Source: Pseudomonadota bacterium (lineage in GTDB: Bacteria; Pseudomonadota; Alphaproteobacteria; Rhizobiales; Xanthobacteraceae). Taken from it: a stretch of 64,000 nt of DNA. Both the position numbers and the translations under genes were made by a program. The first letter of the stretch is position 1; every line of letters begins with the position of its first letter. Below the pieces are notes generated by a model. It saw only the letters and a program-made list of their open reading frames with translations. It did no database searches and had not been told where the DNA came from. Of the stretch, positions 51,365 to 60,628 are shown piece by piece. The stretch lies in assembly GCA_023422775.1 (NCBI GenBank), contig JAFAGM010000041.1, positions 13,841-77,840 of the forward strand. The letters are read 5' to 3'.

Positions 51365-52279
51365 ATGACGACATTCGAACGCGTTGGCTTCATCGGGCTT
51401 GGCGGCATGGGACGCGGCCTGGTCAAAAACCTCGTTGCGAAGGGCGTAGCGGTGACCGCCTACGATCTCAATCCGGCGGCGATTGAGGTTGCCCAATCGT
51501 TTGGCGCGACGGCCGCAAGCAATCTCGACCAAATCCGCGACTGCCGCATCGTCATGATCTGCGTCAACGAAGCCGAGGACGTCGAGGCGCTGCTGACGCG
51601 GCCCGACGGGCTGCTCGCGGGTCCGGCGCCCGGATTTATCATCGTGGACCACACCACCGGCAGTCCTCAGATGGTTGCAAGGCTCGATCGCATGGTGCGC
51701 GCGGCCGGCGGCCGCTACGCCGAGGCGCCGATGACGCGAACGCCGAAGCACGCCGACATCGGCAAGGTCAACGTGCTGTTCGGCGGCGAGCCCGACCTGC
51801 TCGAGGAACTCAGGCCCTATTTCGAACTTTATGCGGAGAACATTTTCCACATCGGCCCCCTGGGCCACGCCATCCGCCTCAAGCTGATCCACAACTACAT
51901 CGCCTTCGCCAATGTGGCGGCGTGGTGCGAGGGATTCGCGCTCGCAGCCAAGGAAGGCCTCGATCTCTCGCAGGCCATCCGCATCATCTCGGCCGCGGGC
52001 GGCAAGAGCGGCATGCTCGATCTGTATGGCCAGGCCACGCTGGACGGCGATTTCACGCCGCTGATGTCGCTGGCGAATGCGCGCAAGGACGTGCGCTACT
52101 ACGCGCGCTGGCTCGAGGACGCAGGATTGCCGGGCTTCATGGCGGACGCCGTGCACCAGACCTACCGGCAGGCGGCGCTGCTCGGGCACGACGGCGAGTC
52201 CTGCACCGCCGTCATCAAGGGCTACGAGGCCGTTACCGGCATCGAAGCGCGGGTAAAATCCGGTACGAAAACCGGGTAG
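51365..52279 (+). CDS. NAD(P)-dependent beta-hydroxyacid dehydrogenase family protein
   Basis: 304 residues. The Rossmann motif VGFIGLGGMGRGLVKNL and the substrate/catalytic part LKLIHNYIAFANVAAWCEGF (with its Lys) identify the 3-hydroxyisobutyrate/tartronate-semialdehyde reductase family. The usual DAPVSGG substrate loop reads EAPMTRTPKHADIGKVNVLF, so the substrate probably differs from 3-hydroxyisobutyrate. Annotation should stay at family level. It stands 78 bases after the COQ10-like gene. Confidence 0.85.
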   Translation: MTTFERVGFIGLGGMGRGLVKNLVAKGVAVTAYDLNPAAIEVAQSFGATAASNLDQIRDCRIVMICVNEAEDVEALLTRPDGLLAGPAPGFIIVDHTTGSPQMVARLDRMVRAAGGRYAEAPMTRTPKHADIGKVNVLFGGEPDLLEELRPYFELYAENIFHIGPLGHAIRLKLIHNYIAFANVAAWCEGFALAAKEGLDLSQAIRIISAAGGKSGMLDLYGQATLDGDFTPLMSLANARKDVRYYARWLEDAGLPGFMADAVHQTYRQAALLGHDGESCTAVIKGYEAVTGIEARVKSGTKTG

Positions 52280-52289
52280 GGCAGGGCAA

Positions 52290-52892
52290 TCAGCTTCGCG
52301 GCGTGCGCCGGCGCTTGACGGCGACGCGGCGCGGGCTGCGCGCCACGCGCGGCCGCAACCGGCTCAACGTTTCGCGCCGCGGTTTGACCGGCGGCTGCGG
52401 CCCGCGCGCCACTTCCATCAGCATGCGCAACGCCTCGACCACGGAGCGGTGGCGCACGGTGGCGCGGCCGATGGCGCCGAAGCGCATTTCGCGATGCAGG
52501 ATCCTGCCGTCACGCGAGGCGACCGCGAAATGGACGAGGCCCACCGGCTTGCCCGGCGTCGCCCCACCGGGACCGGCGATGCCGGTGATCGACACCGCGA
52601 GATCGACCTTTGCCTTTTCCAGCGCCCCGATCGCCATCGCGGTCGCGGTTTCCTTGCTGACCGCGCCGAAGGTCGCAAGCGTCGTGGCCTTGACGCCGAG
52701 CATGGCGCGCTTGGCGTCGTTGGAATAGGTGACGAAGCCGCGGTCGATCACGTCGGAGGAGCCGGGAATATCGGTGAGCGCGCCGGCGACGAGGCCGCCG
52801 GTGCAGGACTCGGCGGTGGCGATCGTCAGCTTGCGCATCCGGCACAGGTCAAGCAGCGAGCGGGACAGGGCGCGGGCGTCGCTGCCGCTCAT
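52290..52892 (-). CDS. cinA: CinA-family nicotinamide-nucleotide amidase (C-terminal domain only)
   Basis: 200 residues. TIATAESCTGGLVAGALTDI followed by PGSSDVIDRGFVTYSNDAKR and SITGIAGPGGATPGKPVGLV are the PncC/CinA C-domain signature. It would deamidate nicotinamide mononucleotide to nicotinate mononucleotide. The N-terminal MoeA-like domain of full CinA is absent, which is normal in alphaproteobacteria. The last 40 residues are a very basic Arg-rich tail (SRLRPRVARSPRRVAVKRRR), unusual for the family. It starts 3 bases after ispDF on the same strand. Confidence 0.9.
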   Translation of the reverse strand: MSGSDARALSRSLLDLCRMRKLTIATAESCTGGLVAGALTDIPGSSDVIDRGFVTYSNDAKRAMLGVKATTLATFGAVSKETATAMAIGALEKAKVDLAVSITGIAGPGGATPGKPVGLVHFAVASRDGRILHREMRFGAIGRATVRHRSVVEALRMLMEVARGPQPPVKPRRETLSRLRPRVARSPRRVAVKRRRTPRS

Positions 52893-52895
52893 GGC

Positions 52896-54092
52896 TTATG
52901 CGCTCCAGCCTTTGTCGTCCCAGGGCAGGCGGATGGTGGCGCTCGCGGTCGCGGCGATACCTTCCTCGCGGCCGGTGAAGCCGAGCCGCTCGCTGGTGGT
53001 CGCCTTGACGGCGACGCGCGAGATGTTGAGCCCGGTGACCTCGGCGATGCGGGCGCGCATGGCGTCGCGCAGCGGTCCGATTTTCGGACGCTCGCAGATC
53101 ATCGTGACCTCGAGATTGGCGATGCGGCCGCCGCGGGCGGCCACGCGATCGACGGCATATTTCAGGAACTTGTCGGACGCAGCTCCCTTCCACTGCGGAT
53201 CGCTGGGCGGAAAGTGCGAGCCGATGTCGCCGTCCGCCAGCGCGCCGAGAATGGCGTCGACCAGCGCATGCAGGCCGACGTCGCCGTCGGAATGTGCGAG
53301 AAAGCCGCGTGTGTGCGGCACGCGCACGCCGCAGAGCATCAGATGATCGCCCTCGCCGAAGGCGTGCACGTCATAGCCGGTGCCGGTCCTGATGTCGCCG
53401 AGCTGGGCGGCAAGGCGAGCTTCCTCGCGGGCAAAATCTTCCGGTGTCGTCAGTTTCATGTTCGCAGGATCACCTTCAAACGTCGCTACCGTCAATCCCG
53501 CCCATTCCGCCAGCGCCGCGTCGTCGGTGAAATCGCTGCGGCCATCGCGCGCGGCGCGGCGATGGGCATCCAGAATCACGTCGAAGCGAAACGCTTGCGG
53601 CGTTTGCGCAATCCGCAACCGCGCGCGCTCGGGTGTTGCCTCGACATTGCCGGTATCGCCGACCTGCTTGATCGTATCTGTGACCGGGATCGCAGGCACC
53701 GCCGCGCCGGTGCGTCCCGCGGCATCGATCGCGCGCGAAATCACCGCCTGCGTCACGAACGGCCGCGCGGCGTCGTGGATCAGGACGATGTCGGGCTTCG
53801 CTGCGGCCAGCGCCTCGAGCCCGGCATGCACCGAAGCCTGGCGGGTGGCGCCGCCATTGGCGGGGGGCTGATGGCGCAGGCCCGCAACGGCTGCATTGAA
53901 GATGGCGGCGTCATCGGGATTGACCACTGGCTGCACCGCAAAGACGTCCGGATGCCGGCAGAACGCCTCCATGGCGCGGAAGATCACGGTCTGCCCACCG
54001 ATCTCGCGATATTGCTTCGGCCCGCCGGCGCCGGCGCGAAGCCCGCGCCCGGCTGCGACGAGGATGGCTGCTGTGCGCTCAGGTCTCGGCAT
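52896..54092 (-). CDS. ispDF: Bifunctional MEP-pathway enzyme IspDF
   Basis: 398 residues from ATG 54092. The N-terminal half is IspD (AAILVAAGRGLRAGAGGPKQ, VLIHDAARPFVTQAVI); the C-terminal half is IspF (TGTGYDVHAFGEGDHLMLCG, LAHSDGDVGLHALVDAILGA, FPPSDPQWKGA). It catalyses CDP-ME formation and the cyclisation of CDP-MEP to MEcPP. The fusion is typical of alphaproteobacteria. A frame extension to 54368 spans the divergent promoter region and is not coding. Confidence 0.95.
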   Translation of the reverse strand: MPRPERTAAILVAAGRGLRAGAGGPKQYREIGGQTVIFRAMEAFCRHPDVFAVQPVVNPDDAAIFNAAVAGLRHQPPANGGATRQASVHAGLEALAAAKPDIVLIHDAARPFVTQAVISRAIDAAGRTGAAVPAIPVTDTIKQVGDTGNVEATPERARLRIAQTPQAFRFDVILDAHRRAARDGRSDFTDDAALAEWAGLTVATFEGDPANMKLTTPEDFAREEARLAAQLGDIRTGTGYDVHAFGEGDHLMLCGVRVPHTRGFLAHSDGDVGLHALVDAILGALADGDIGSHFPPSDPQWKGAASDKFLKYAVDRVAARGGRIANLEVTMICERPKIGPLRDAMRARIAEVTGLNISRVAVKATTSERLGFTGREEGIAATASATIRLPWDDKGWSA

Positions 54093-54270
54093 TTGAACTC
54101 GAATACAGGCCTTGTCGGAGATGAGGGGAGGGAGAGTCGGCCCGCGGGCGCACAGCCCTACCATGCCGAATACGGAAAAGCAGGGCGATTCCGCTGGTTG
54201 TGGGAAAAGCAGTTTTTGTTGCAGTGCACTTGCACAAATGATAGATATGTCTAAAGTGTAGGCAAGAAGC

Positions 54271-54300
54271 TTGACTGCACAAGAATTGTGCTCACAATAT
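54271..54300 (+). promoter_or_regulatory. dusB-ntrB-ntrC promoter with an NtrC-type operator between -35 and -10
   Basis: TTGACT (54271-54276) and CAATAT (54295-54300) form a -35/-10 candidate with an 18-base spacer. The spacer begins with GCACAAGAATTGTGC (54277-54291), a perfect 6+3+6 palindrome that matches the NtrC half-site pattern GCAC-N7-GTGC exactly. A further half-site, TTGCACAA, lies at 54230-54237. The transcript would start about 40 bases before the dusB GTG. Binding there should block RNA polymerase, so autorepression by NtrC is expected. Confidence 0.6.
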
Positions 54301-54346
54301 GCACCGACGACCGCAATGAAGCCGCCGTCCCAACCACGAGAGCCCC

Positions 54347-55381
54347 GTGCCCGGCCTGGAAAGCTCAAGCCCTAAGCCGTTGAAAATAGGCGAGATTGCG
54401 GTCGCCAACCGGGTTCTCCTGGCGCCGATGTCCGGCGTCACCGATGCCCCCTTCCGACGCCAGGCCGCCGCCCTTGGGGCCGGGCTGGTCGTCTCGGAGA
54501 TGACCGCGAGCGATGAACTCGTGCATGGCCGACCGATGTCGCGGCTGCGCTGCGAGGCGGCGGGCATCGGCCCGCACGTCGTCCAGCTTGCGGGCTGTGA
54601 GGCTCACTGGATGGCGGAAGGGGCCAAGGTCGCAGAAGCCGCCGGGGCCGACATCATCGACATCAATATGGGCTGTCCGGCGCGTCATGTTACCGGCGGC
54701 CAGTCCGGCTCGGCCCTGATGCGCGATCTCGATCACGCGCTGACGCTGATCGAGGCGACGATCGCGGCGGTGAAAGTTCCGGTGACGCTGAAGATGCGTC
54801 TTGGCTGGGACGATCGCTCGCTCAACGCTCACGAACTCGCGCGCCGGGCGGAAGCTGCCGGCGTGCAGATGATCACCGTGCACGGGCGGACGCGCTGCCA
54901 GTTCTACAAGGGCGAGGCGGACTGGACTGCAGTGCGCGCGGTCAGGGATGCGATCTCGGTGCCGCTCGTCGTCAACGGCGATATCACCTCGTTCGAGAAG
55001 GCCGTGCAGGCGCTCGAAACCTCCGGCGCCGACGCCGTCATGATCGGGCGCGGCGCACAGGGACAGCCGTGGTTGCCTGGGCAGATCGGGCGCCGGCTCG
55101 AAACCGGCAAAGCCGAGTCCGTCCCTGATCTTGCCGAGCAGCTCAGCCATATCCGCGCGCTCTACGATCAGATCTGCGGTCACTATGGCCTGCGTATCGG
55201 ACTGAAACACGCACGAAAACATCTTGGCTGGGCGCTGGAGATCGCCGCGCAGTGCAGCCGTGCGCCGGCTGAAAAGCTCAAGCGCTGGCGGCAGGACATT
55301 CTGACCTCGGAGGATCCGCACCGGGTGCATCGATCGCTCCAGGACGCGTACGACGATTTTGCATGGAGTGCTGCTGCATGA
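54347..55381 (+). CDS. dusB: tRNA-dihydrouridine synthase DusB (NifR3 family)
   Basis: 344 residues from a GTG start. FMN-binding and family motifs are VANRVLLAPMSGVTDAPFRR, IIDINMGCPARHVTGGQSGS (with the catalytic Cys), VTLKMRLGWDD and ITVHGRTRCQFYKGEADW. It reduces uridine to dihydrouridine in the tRNA D-loop. In rhizobia and Rhodobacter this gene is the first of the nifR3-ntrB-ntrC operon; here its stop overlaps the ntrB ATG by four bases. Expression is probably controlled by the NtrC-type site upstream. Confidence 0.95.
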   Translation: MPGLESSSPKPLKIGEIAVANRVLLAPMSGVTDAPFRRQAAALGAGLVVSEMTASDELVHGRPMSRLRCEAAGIGPHVVQLAGCEAHWMAEGAKVAEAAGADIIDINMGCPARHVTGGQSGSALMRDLDHALTLIEATIAAVKVPVTLKMRLGWDDRSLNAHELARRAEAAGVQMITVHGRTRCQFYKGEADWTAVRAVRDAISVPLVVNGDITSFEKAVQALETSGADAVMIGRGAQGQPWLPGQIGRRLETGKAESVPDLAEQLSHIRALYDQICGHYGLRIGLKHARKHLGWALEIAAQCSRAPAEKLKRWRQDILTSEDPHRVHRSLQDAYDDFAWSAAA

Positions 55382-56553
55382 CGTCAGCCGCAGAACATCG
55401 CCGGCCGGTACCTGCCGACAGCGAGGCCATCCTCAACGCGCTGCCCAACCCAGTGCTGCTGGTGGCGCCCGACGGGCGCATCGTCGACGCCAACATCGCG
55501 GCTGAATCTTTCTTCGAGATATCGACGCAATTCCTGCGACGGCAGTCGCTGAAGGAATTGGTGCCGTTCGGCAGCCCGCTGCTGGCGCTGATCGATCAGG
55601 TGCGGTCGAGCGGCTCGCCGGTCAACGAGTACAAGGTCGATCTGGGTACCCCTCGCATCGGCGGCGATCGCCAGGTCGATCTGCACGTCGCGCCCCTCAC
55701 CGAGCGGCCAGGCCATATCGTGGTGATGCTGCAGGAGCGGACCATTGCCGACAAGATGGACCGGCAATTGACCCATCGAAGCGCGGCGCGCTCGGTGATC
55801 GCGCTGGCCGCGATGCTCGCACACGAGATCAAGAACCCGCTGTCGGGCATCCGCGGCGCGGCGCAATTGCTGGAGCAGGCCGCCTCGTCCGAAGACCGCA
55901 TGCTGACGCGGCTGATCTGCGACGAGGCCGACCGCATCGTTACCCTGGTCGACCGCATGGAGGTGTTCGGCGACGACCGCCCGGTGGCGCGCGGGCCGGT
56001 CAACATCCATTCCGTGCTCGACCACGTCAAACGACTGGCGCAATCCGGCTTCGCCCGCAATATCCGCTTCATCGAGGATTACGATCCGTCATTGCCGCCG
56101 GTGCTGGCCAACCAGGACCAGCTGATACAGGTGTTTCTCAACCTGGTGAAGAACGCCGCCGAAGCGGTCGCCGACCTCGGTTCCGATGCGGAGATCCAGC
56201 TCACCACCGCCTTCCGTCCCGGCGTGCGCCTGTCGGTGCCGGGCAAGAAATCGCGGGTGTCGCTGCCGCTCGAATTCTGCGTCAAGGACAACGGCTCCGG
56301 CGTGCCGGAAGACTTGCTGCCGAACCTGTTCGATCCGTTCGTGACGACGAAGCAAACCGGCAGCGGCCTCGGGCTGGCGCTGGTTGCCAAGATCGTCGGT
56401 GATCACGGCGGCATCATCGAGTGCGAATCCCAGCCGCGCAAGACCACCTTCCGCGTGCTGCTGCCGATGTTCAGTGCCACCAAACAGTTCGACCAAAGCA
56501 ACCGCGACGGCGTTCCGGGTACGCTGCCGCCTGCCTCACAGGACGCAAGATGA
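55378..56553 (+). CDS. ntrB: Nitrogen-regulation sensor kinase NtrB (GlnL)
   Basis: 391 residues from ATG 55378. A PAS domain (LNALPNPVLLVAPDGRIVDA) is followed by the H-box with H149 in LAAMLAHEIKNPLSGIRGAA, an N-box (FLNLVKNAAEAVADLG) and the ATP motifs DNGSGVPEDLLPNLFDPFV and TGSGLGLALVAKIV. It is cytosolic. NtrB phosphorylates NtrC when nitrogen is limiting and dephosphorylates it under PII control when nitrogen is plentiful. It is coupled to dusB and precedes ntrC by 9 bases. Confidence 0.96.
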   Translation: MTSAAEHRRPVPADSEAILNALPNPVLLVAPDGRIVDANIAAESFFEISTQFLRRQSLKELVPFGSPLLALIDQVRSSGSPVNEYKVDLGTPRIGGDRQVDLHVAPLTERPGHIVVMLQERTIADKMDRQLTHRSAARSVIALAAMLAHEIKNPLSGIRGAAQLLEQAASSEDRMLTRLICDEADRIVTLVDRMEVFGDDRPVARGPVNIHSVLDHVKRLAQSGFARNIRFIEDYDPSLPPVLANQDQLIQVFLNLVKNAAEAVADLGSDAEIQLTTAFRPGVRLSVPGKKSRVSLPLEFCVKDNGSGVPEDLLPNLFDPFVTTKQTGSGLGLALVAKIVGDHGGIIECESQPRKTTFRVLLPMFSATKQFDQSNRDGVPGTLPPASQDAR

Positions 56554-56562
56554 GGAACTACA

Positions 56563-58005
56563 ATGCCCGCAGGTAGCATTCTCGTTGCAGATGACGATAC
56601 CGCCATCCGCACGGTTCTGAACCAGGCGCTTTCGCGCGCCGGATATGAAGTTCGCCTGACCGGGAACGCAGCGACGCTGTGGCGCTGGGTGAGCCAGGGC
56701 GAGGGCGATCTCGTCATCACCGATGTGGTGATGCCGGACGAGAACGCGTTCGATCTGCTGCCGCGGATCAAGAAGATGCGGCCGAACCTTCCCGTCATCG
56801 TCATGAGTGCGCAAAACACCTTCATGACGGCGATCCGGGCTTCGGAGCGCGGCGCATATGAGTATCTGCCGAAGCCGTTCGACCTGAAGGAGCTCATCAC
56901 CATCGTCGGCCGCGCGCTGGCGGAGCCGAAGGAGCGGGTGGCGAACTCCAACGACGAATCCGAATTCGATTCGATTCCGCTGGTCGGCCGCTCGCCGGCG
57001 ATGCAGGAGATCTACCGGGTGCTGGCGCGGCTGATGCAGACCGACCTCACGGTGATGATCTCCGGCGAGTCCGGCACCGGCAAGGAACTGGTGGCGCGCG
57101 CGCTTCACGACTACGGCAAGCGCCGCAACGGCCCGTTCGTCGCCGTCAACATGGCCGCGATCCCGCGCGACCTCATCGAATCCGAATTGTTCGGCCATGA
57201 ACGCGGCGCGTTCACCGGCGCCAATACCCGCGCTTCCGGCCGGTTCGAGCAGGCTGAAGGCGGCACGCTGTTTCTGGACGAGATCGGCGACATGCCGATG
57301 GAGGCGCAGACGCGGCTGCTGCGGGTGCTGCAGCAGGGCGAATACACCACCGTGGGCGGACGCACGCCGATCAAGACCGACGTGCGGATCGTGGCGGCCA
57401 GCAACAAGGATTTGCGCATCCTGATCCAGCAGGGCCTGTTCCGGGAGGATCTGTTCTTCCGCCTCAACGTGGTGCCGCTTCGCCTGCCGCCGCTGCGCGA
57501 GCGGATCGAGGACCTCCCCGATCTCATCCGGCATTTCTTCTCGCTTGCCGAAAAGGACGGCCTGCCGCCAAAGAAGCTCGACGCGCTGGCGCTCGAACGG
57601 CTGAAGCAGCACCGCTGGCCCGGCAACGTGCGCGAGCTCGAAAACCTGGCGCGCCGGCTGGCGGCGCTCTATCCGCAGGACGTGATTACGGGCTCGGTGA
57701 TCGATGGCGAACTGGCGCCGCCAGCGGTCGCCTCCGGCGGCAATGCCCCGCTCGGGGTGGAGAACCTCGGCGGCGCCGTCGAGGCCTATCTGTCGTCGCA
57801 CTTCTCGGGCTTTCCGAACGGCGTCCCGCCGCCGGGCCTCTACCACCGCATCCTCAAGGAGATCGAGGTGCCGCTGCTGACGGCGGCGCTGGCGGCCACC
57901 CGCGGCAACCAGATCCGTGCGGCCGACCTGCTCGGGCTCAACCGTAACACGCTGCGCAAGAAGATCCGGGATCTGGACATTCAGGTCTATCGGAGCGGCG
58001 GTTAG
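56563..58005 (+). CDS. ntrC: Nitrogen-regulation response regulator NtrC (sigma-54 activator)
   Basis: 480 residues. The receiver has the phospho-acceptor D54 in ITDVVMPDE. The AAA+ domain has Walker A GESGTGKELV, the sigma-54-contacting loop GAFTGA at 215-220, and Walker B GTLFLDEIGDM. A Fis-type helix-turn-helix ends the protein (RAADLLGLNRNTLRKKIRDL). It activates sigma-54 promoters of nitrogen genes and can repress its own operon. Its TAG stop is the first triplet of a palindromic repeat element. Confidence 0.97.
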   Translation: MPAGSILVADDDTAIRTVLNQALSRAGYEVRLTGNAATLWRWVSQGEGDLVITDVVMPDENAFDLLPRIKKMRPNLPVIVMSAQNTFMTAIRASERGAYEYLPKPFDLKELITIVGRALAEPKERVANSNDESEFDSIPLVGRSPAMQEIYRVLARLMQTDLTVMISGESGTGKELVARALHDYGKRRNGPFVAVNMAAIPRDLIESELFGHERGAFTGANTRASGRFEQAEGGTLFLDEIGDMPMEAQTRLLRVLQQGEYTTVGGRTPIKTDVRIVAASNKDLRILIQQGLFREDLFFRLNVVPLRLPPLRERIEDLPDLIRHFFSLAEKDGLPPKKLDALALERLKQHRWPGNVRELENLARRLAALYPQDVITGSVIDGELAPPAVASGGNAPLGVENLGGAVEAYLSSHFSGFPNGVPPPGLYHRILKEIEVPLLTAALAATRGNQIRAADLLGLNRNTLRKKIRDLDIQVYRSGG

Positions 58006-58106
58006 AGCGTTTTCCAGCGAAGTGGAAACCGGTTCGCGTGAAGAAAACGCGTCAAAACAAGAATCTGGAGCCCCGTTCCGATTCCATCGGGACGGAAAAG
58101 GCTCTA
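58003..58106. repeat. Interspersed palindromic repeat overlapping the ntrC stop
   Basis: The element begins TAGAGC (58003-58008) and ends GCTCTA (58101-58106). Inside are GTTTTCC / GGAAAC and ACGCG-type arms and a CCGTTCCGAT / ATCGGGACGG hairpin with one mismatch. The text (CGAAGTGGA.ACCGGTTCGCG, then GAAGAAAACGCG) matches a repeat I recognise from many rhizobial genomes. The first three bases are the stop codon of ntrC, so the repeat sits at the very end of the coding sequence. Confidence 0.75.
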
Positions 58107-58262
58107 GGGCTACCGCGGCTCTCGGGGAGGGGACTCTGCTGGGGGCCGTTGCTTTTGCGGTCGGCAGCGCCGTGGAATTGTCGCATTCTGGCAACAATGT
58201 GATATGAATGCATCAGTCCGCAGCAGGCGGTCTTAGAATCTTTCAGCTCACCGATTGCCGGA

Positions 58263-60611
58263 ATGACCACCGCAGAGACCTCGGCGCCAGCCTTTGATCC
58301 GTCGCATAACCAATCCACAGGAGGAATCCTGCGGAAGTGGGTCGCGCCGTTTGCGGTCGGGATCGCGCTGCTCTCGGCGTTTCTGACCTTCATGGTGCTG
58401 AGCGGCCTGACGCCGATCGAGCCGACCCGCAACGTCGTCTACTCGTTCCTGCTGATCAACGCGGCCACCATCCTGCTGCTGATCGGGATCATCAGCCGCG
58501 AGGTCTGGCTGGTGATTCAGGCCCGGCGCCGCGGCAGGGCGGCGGCGCGGCTGCATGTCCAGATTGTCGGATTGTTCTCCGTCATAGCCGTATTGCCGGC
58601 GGTACTGGTGGCGATTGTCGCCAACGTGACGATCGACCGCGGTCTCGACCGGCTGTTCTCGGGGCCGACCCGGGAGGTGATGCAGAACTCGCTGATCGTG
58701 GCCCGCGCCTACACCTATGAGCATGCGCAGCTTATCCGCGGCGACATCCTGGGAATGGCCAGCGACATTGCCCGCGCGCGGCCGCTGTTCGACCAGGACC
58801 AGCAGTCGTTCCGCGAACTGCTGACCCAGAGCGCCGCCTCGCGCAATTTGCCGGGAGCCATGCTGATCGACAAGGATCGCAACATCCTGTCGGAAGCACA
58901 GACCGGCATCAAACGGGAATTCACGACGCCGCCACAGGAGTTCCTGAGCAACGTCAACGAGGAGGAGCCGCAGATCGCGGTCTTCCCCGAGGCCAATTAT
59001 GTGGCGGCAGTGATCCGGCTGCGTGCCTTCAACGACACCTTCCTGTATGTGGCGCGGCTGCTCGATCCGCGCGTGGTGGCGCAGCTCAAGCAGACCGAAG
59101 CCAGCGTCGCCGAGTATGCGCAGATCGAATCCCGCCGGCTCGGCATCCAGGTCGCCTTCGCGCTGATGTTTGCGGTGATCGCGCTCACGATCCTGATGGC
59201 GTCGGTGCTGATCGGGTTGAATTTCGCCAACTGGCTGGTGGAGCCGATCCGCAACCTGATGAGCGCGGCGAACATCGTTTCGACCGGCGATCTGCACGTC
59301 CAGGTGCCGGTTCACAAATCGGAAGGCGATCTCGCGCAACTCGGCGAAACCTTCAACAAGATGACGGCGGAACTGCGCACCCAGCGCGACGAACTCGTCA
59401 GCGCCTCAGAACTGATCGACAGCCGCCGCCGTTTCATCGAGGCGGTGTTGTCGTCGGCCAGCGCGGGCATCGTCGGCGTGGACGCCTCCGGCAGCGTCGG
59501 CATTCTGAATCGCTCCGCCGAAAAACTGATCGGGCACGCCGAATCCGAGACCCTCGACCATCCGCTGTCGGATGTACTGCCCGAGCTCGACGACATGATG
59601 AAAACCGCGCGCGAGGGCACGCAACGCCTGGTGCAGGGACAGATCACGGTCACCCGCGACGGTCACGAGCGCAATCTGTCGGTCCGCGTCAGTGCGGAGC
59701 AGACCAGCCAGTCGCGCGACAGCTACATCATCACGCTCGATGACATCACCGAACTCGTCTCCGCGCAGCGCACCTCCGCATGGGGCGATGTCGCGCGCCG
59801 CATCGCACATGAAATCAAGAATCCGCTGACGCCGATTCAGCTTTCGGCCGAGCGTATCCGCCGCAAATTCGGCAAGGTCATCACCGAAGACAAGAACATA
59901 TTCGAGCAGTGTACCGATACCATCGTGCGACAGGTCGACGACATCAGACGGATGGTCGATGAATTCTCCCGCTTTGCGCGGATGCCGAAGCCCGTCATGG
60001 AAGGCGAGGACGTCGCCGACACCGTGCGCCAGGCGGTGTTTCTGATGAAGGTCGGGCATCCCGATCTCGATATCGAAGCCGATATCAGGCAGGACCCGAT
60101 GCGGGCGCAATTCGACCGCCGGCTGATTTCGCAGGCGCTGACCAACATCATCAAGAACGCGACGGAAGCGATCGAGCAGGTGCCGCCGGAAGAACTGGGC
60201 AAGGGCCGCATCGATGTGGTTGCCGCGCGTGAGGACGACGACATCGTGATCGACGTGATCGACAACGGTATCGGCCTGCCCAAGACAAGCCGGTCCCGCC
60301 TGCTGGAGCCTTACGTGACGACGCGGCAGAAGGGCACCGGACTGGGGCTCGCCATCGTCGGCCGGGTGCTCGAAGACCATGGCGGCCGTATCGAACTCAA
60401 GGATGCCTCCGATTTCCGGCTCGGGCAGCGTGGCGCCTGGATGCGGCTGCGATTCGCGGTCTCCGGCCAGGCAGCGAAGGCGGGTGCCAAGGAGCCGTCC
60501 CCGCAAGAAAACGCGCCGGGTGATCAAACAAAAGCGCCCTCCGCCGAAACCAATGCGACGGCATCCGCGACCAATGACGAAACAAAATTCAAAGCTGCAT
60601 CCGGCAGCTGA
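58263..60611 (+). CDS. ntrY: Membrane sensor kinase NtrY
   Basis: 782 residues. Three N-terminal membrane helices (AVGIALLSAFLTFMVLSGL and others) come first, then a periplasmic region of about 180 residues and another helix (GIQVAFALMFAVIALTILMA). These are followed by HAMP, PAS, HisKA with VARRIAHEIKNPLTPIQLSA, and HATPase with NIIKNATEAIEQVP and KGTGLGLAIVGRVL. NtrYX responds to nitrogen, oxygen/redox or envelope conditions in alphaproteobacteria and interacts with NtrBC. The C-terminal 45 residues are a Lys/Ala/Glu-rich tail of unknown role. ntrX follows 17 bases later. Confidence 0.95.
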   Translation: MTTAETSAPAFDPSHNQSTGGILRKWVAPFAVGIALLSAFLTFMVLSGLTPIEPTRNVVYSFLLINAATILLLIGIISREVWLVIQARRRGRAAARLHVQIVGLFSVIAVLPAVLVAIVANVTIDRGLDRLFSGPTREVMQNSLIVARAYTYEHAQLIRGDILGMASDIARARPLFDQDQQSFRELLTQSAASRNLPGAMLIDKDRNILSEAQTGIKREFTTPPQEFLSNVNEEEPQIAVFPEANYVAAVIRLRAFNDTFLYVARLLDPRVVAQLKQTEASVAEYAQIESRRLGIQVAFALMFAVIALTILMASVLIGLNFANWLVEPIRNLMSAANIVSTGDLHVQVPVHKSEGDLAQLGETFNKMTAELRTQRDELVSASELIDSRRRFIEAVLSSASAGIVGVDASGSVGILNRSAEKLIGHAESETLDHPLSDVLPELDDMMKTAREGTQRLVQGQITVTRDGHERNLSVRVSAEQTSQSRDSYIITLDDITELVSAQRTSAWGDVARRIAHEIKNPLTPIQLSAERIRRKFGKVITEDKNIFEQCTDTIVRQVDDIRRMVDEFSRFARMPKPVMEGEDVADTVRQAVFLMKVGHPDLDIEADIRQDPMRAQFDRRLISQALTNIIKNATEAIEQVPPEELGKGRIDVVAAREDDDIVIDVIDNGIGLPKTSRSRLLEPYVTTRQKGTGLGLAIVGRVLEDHGGRIELKDASDFRLGQRGAWMRLRFAVSGQAAKAGAKEPSPQENAPGDQTKAPSAETNATASATNDETKFKAASGS

Positions 60612-60628
60612 CAAGACAGGTGTAACCC

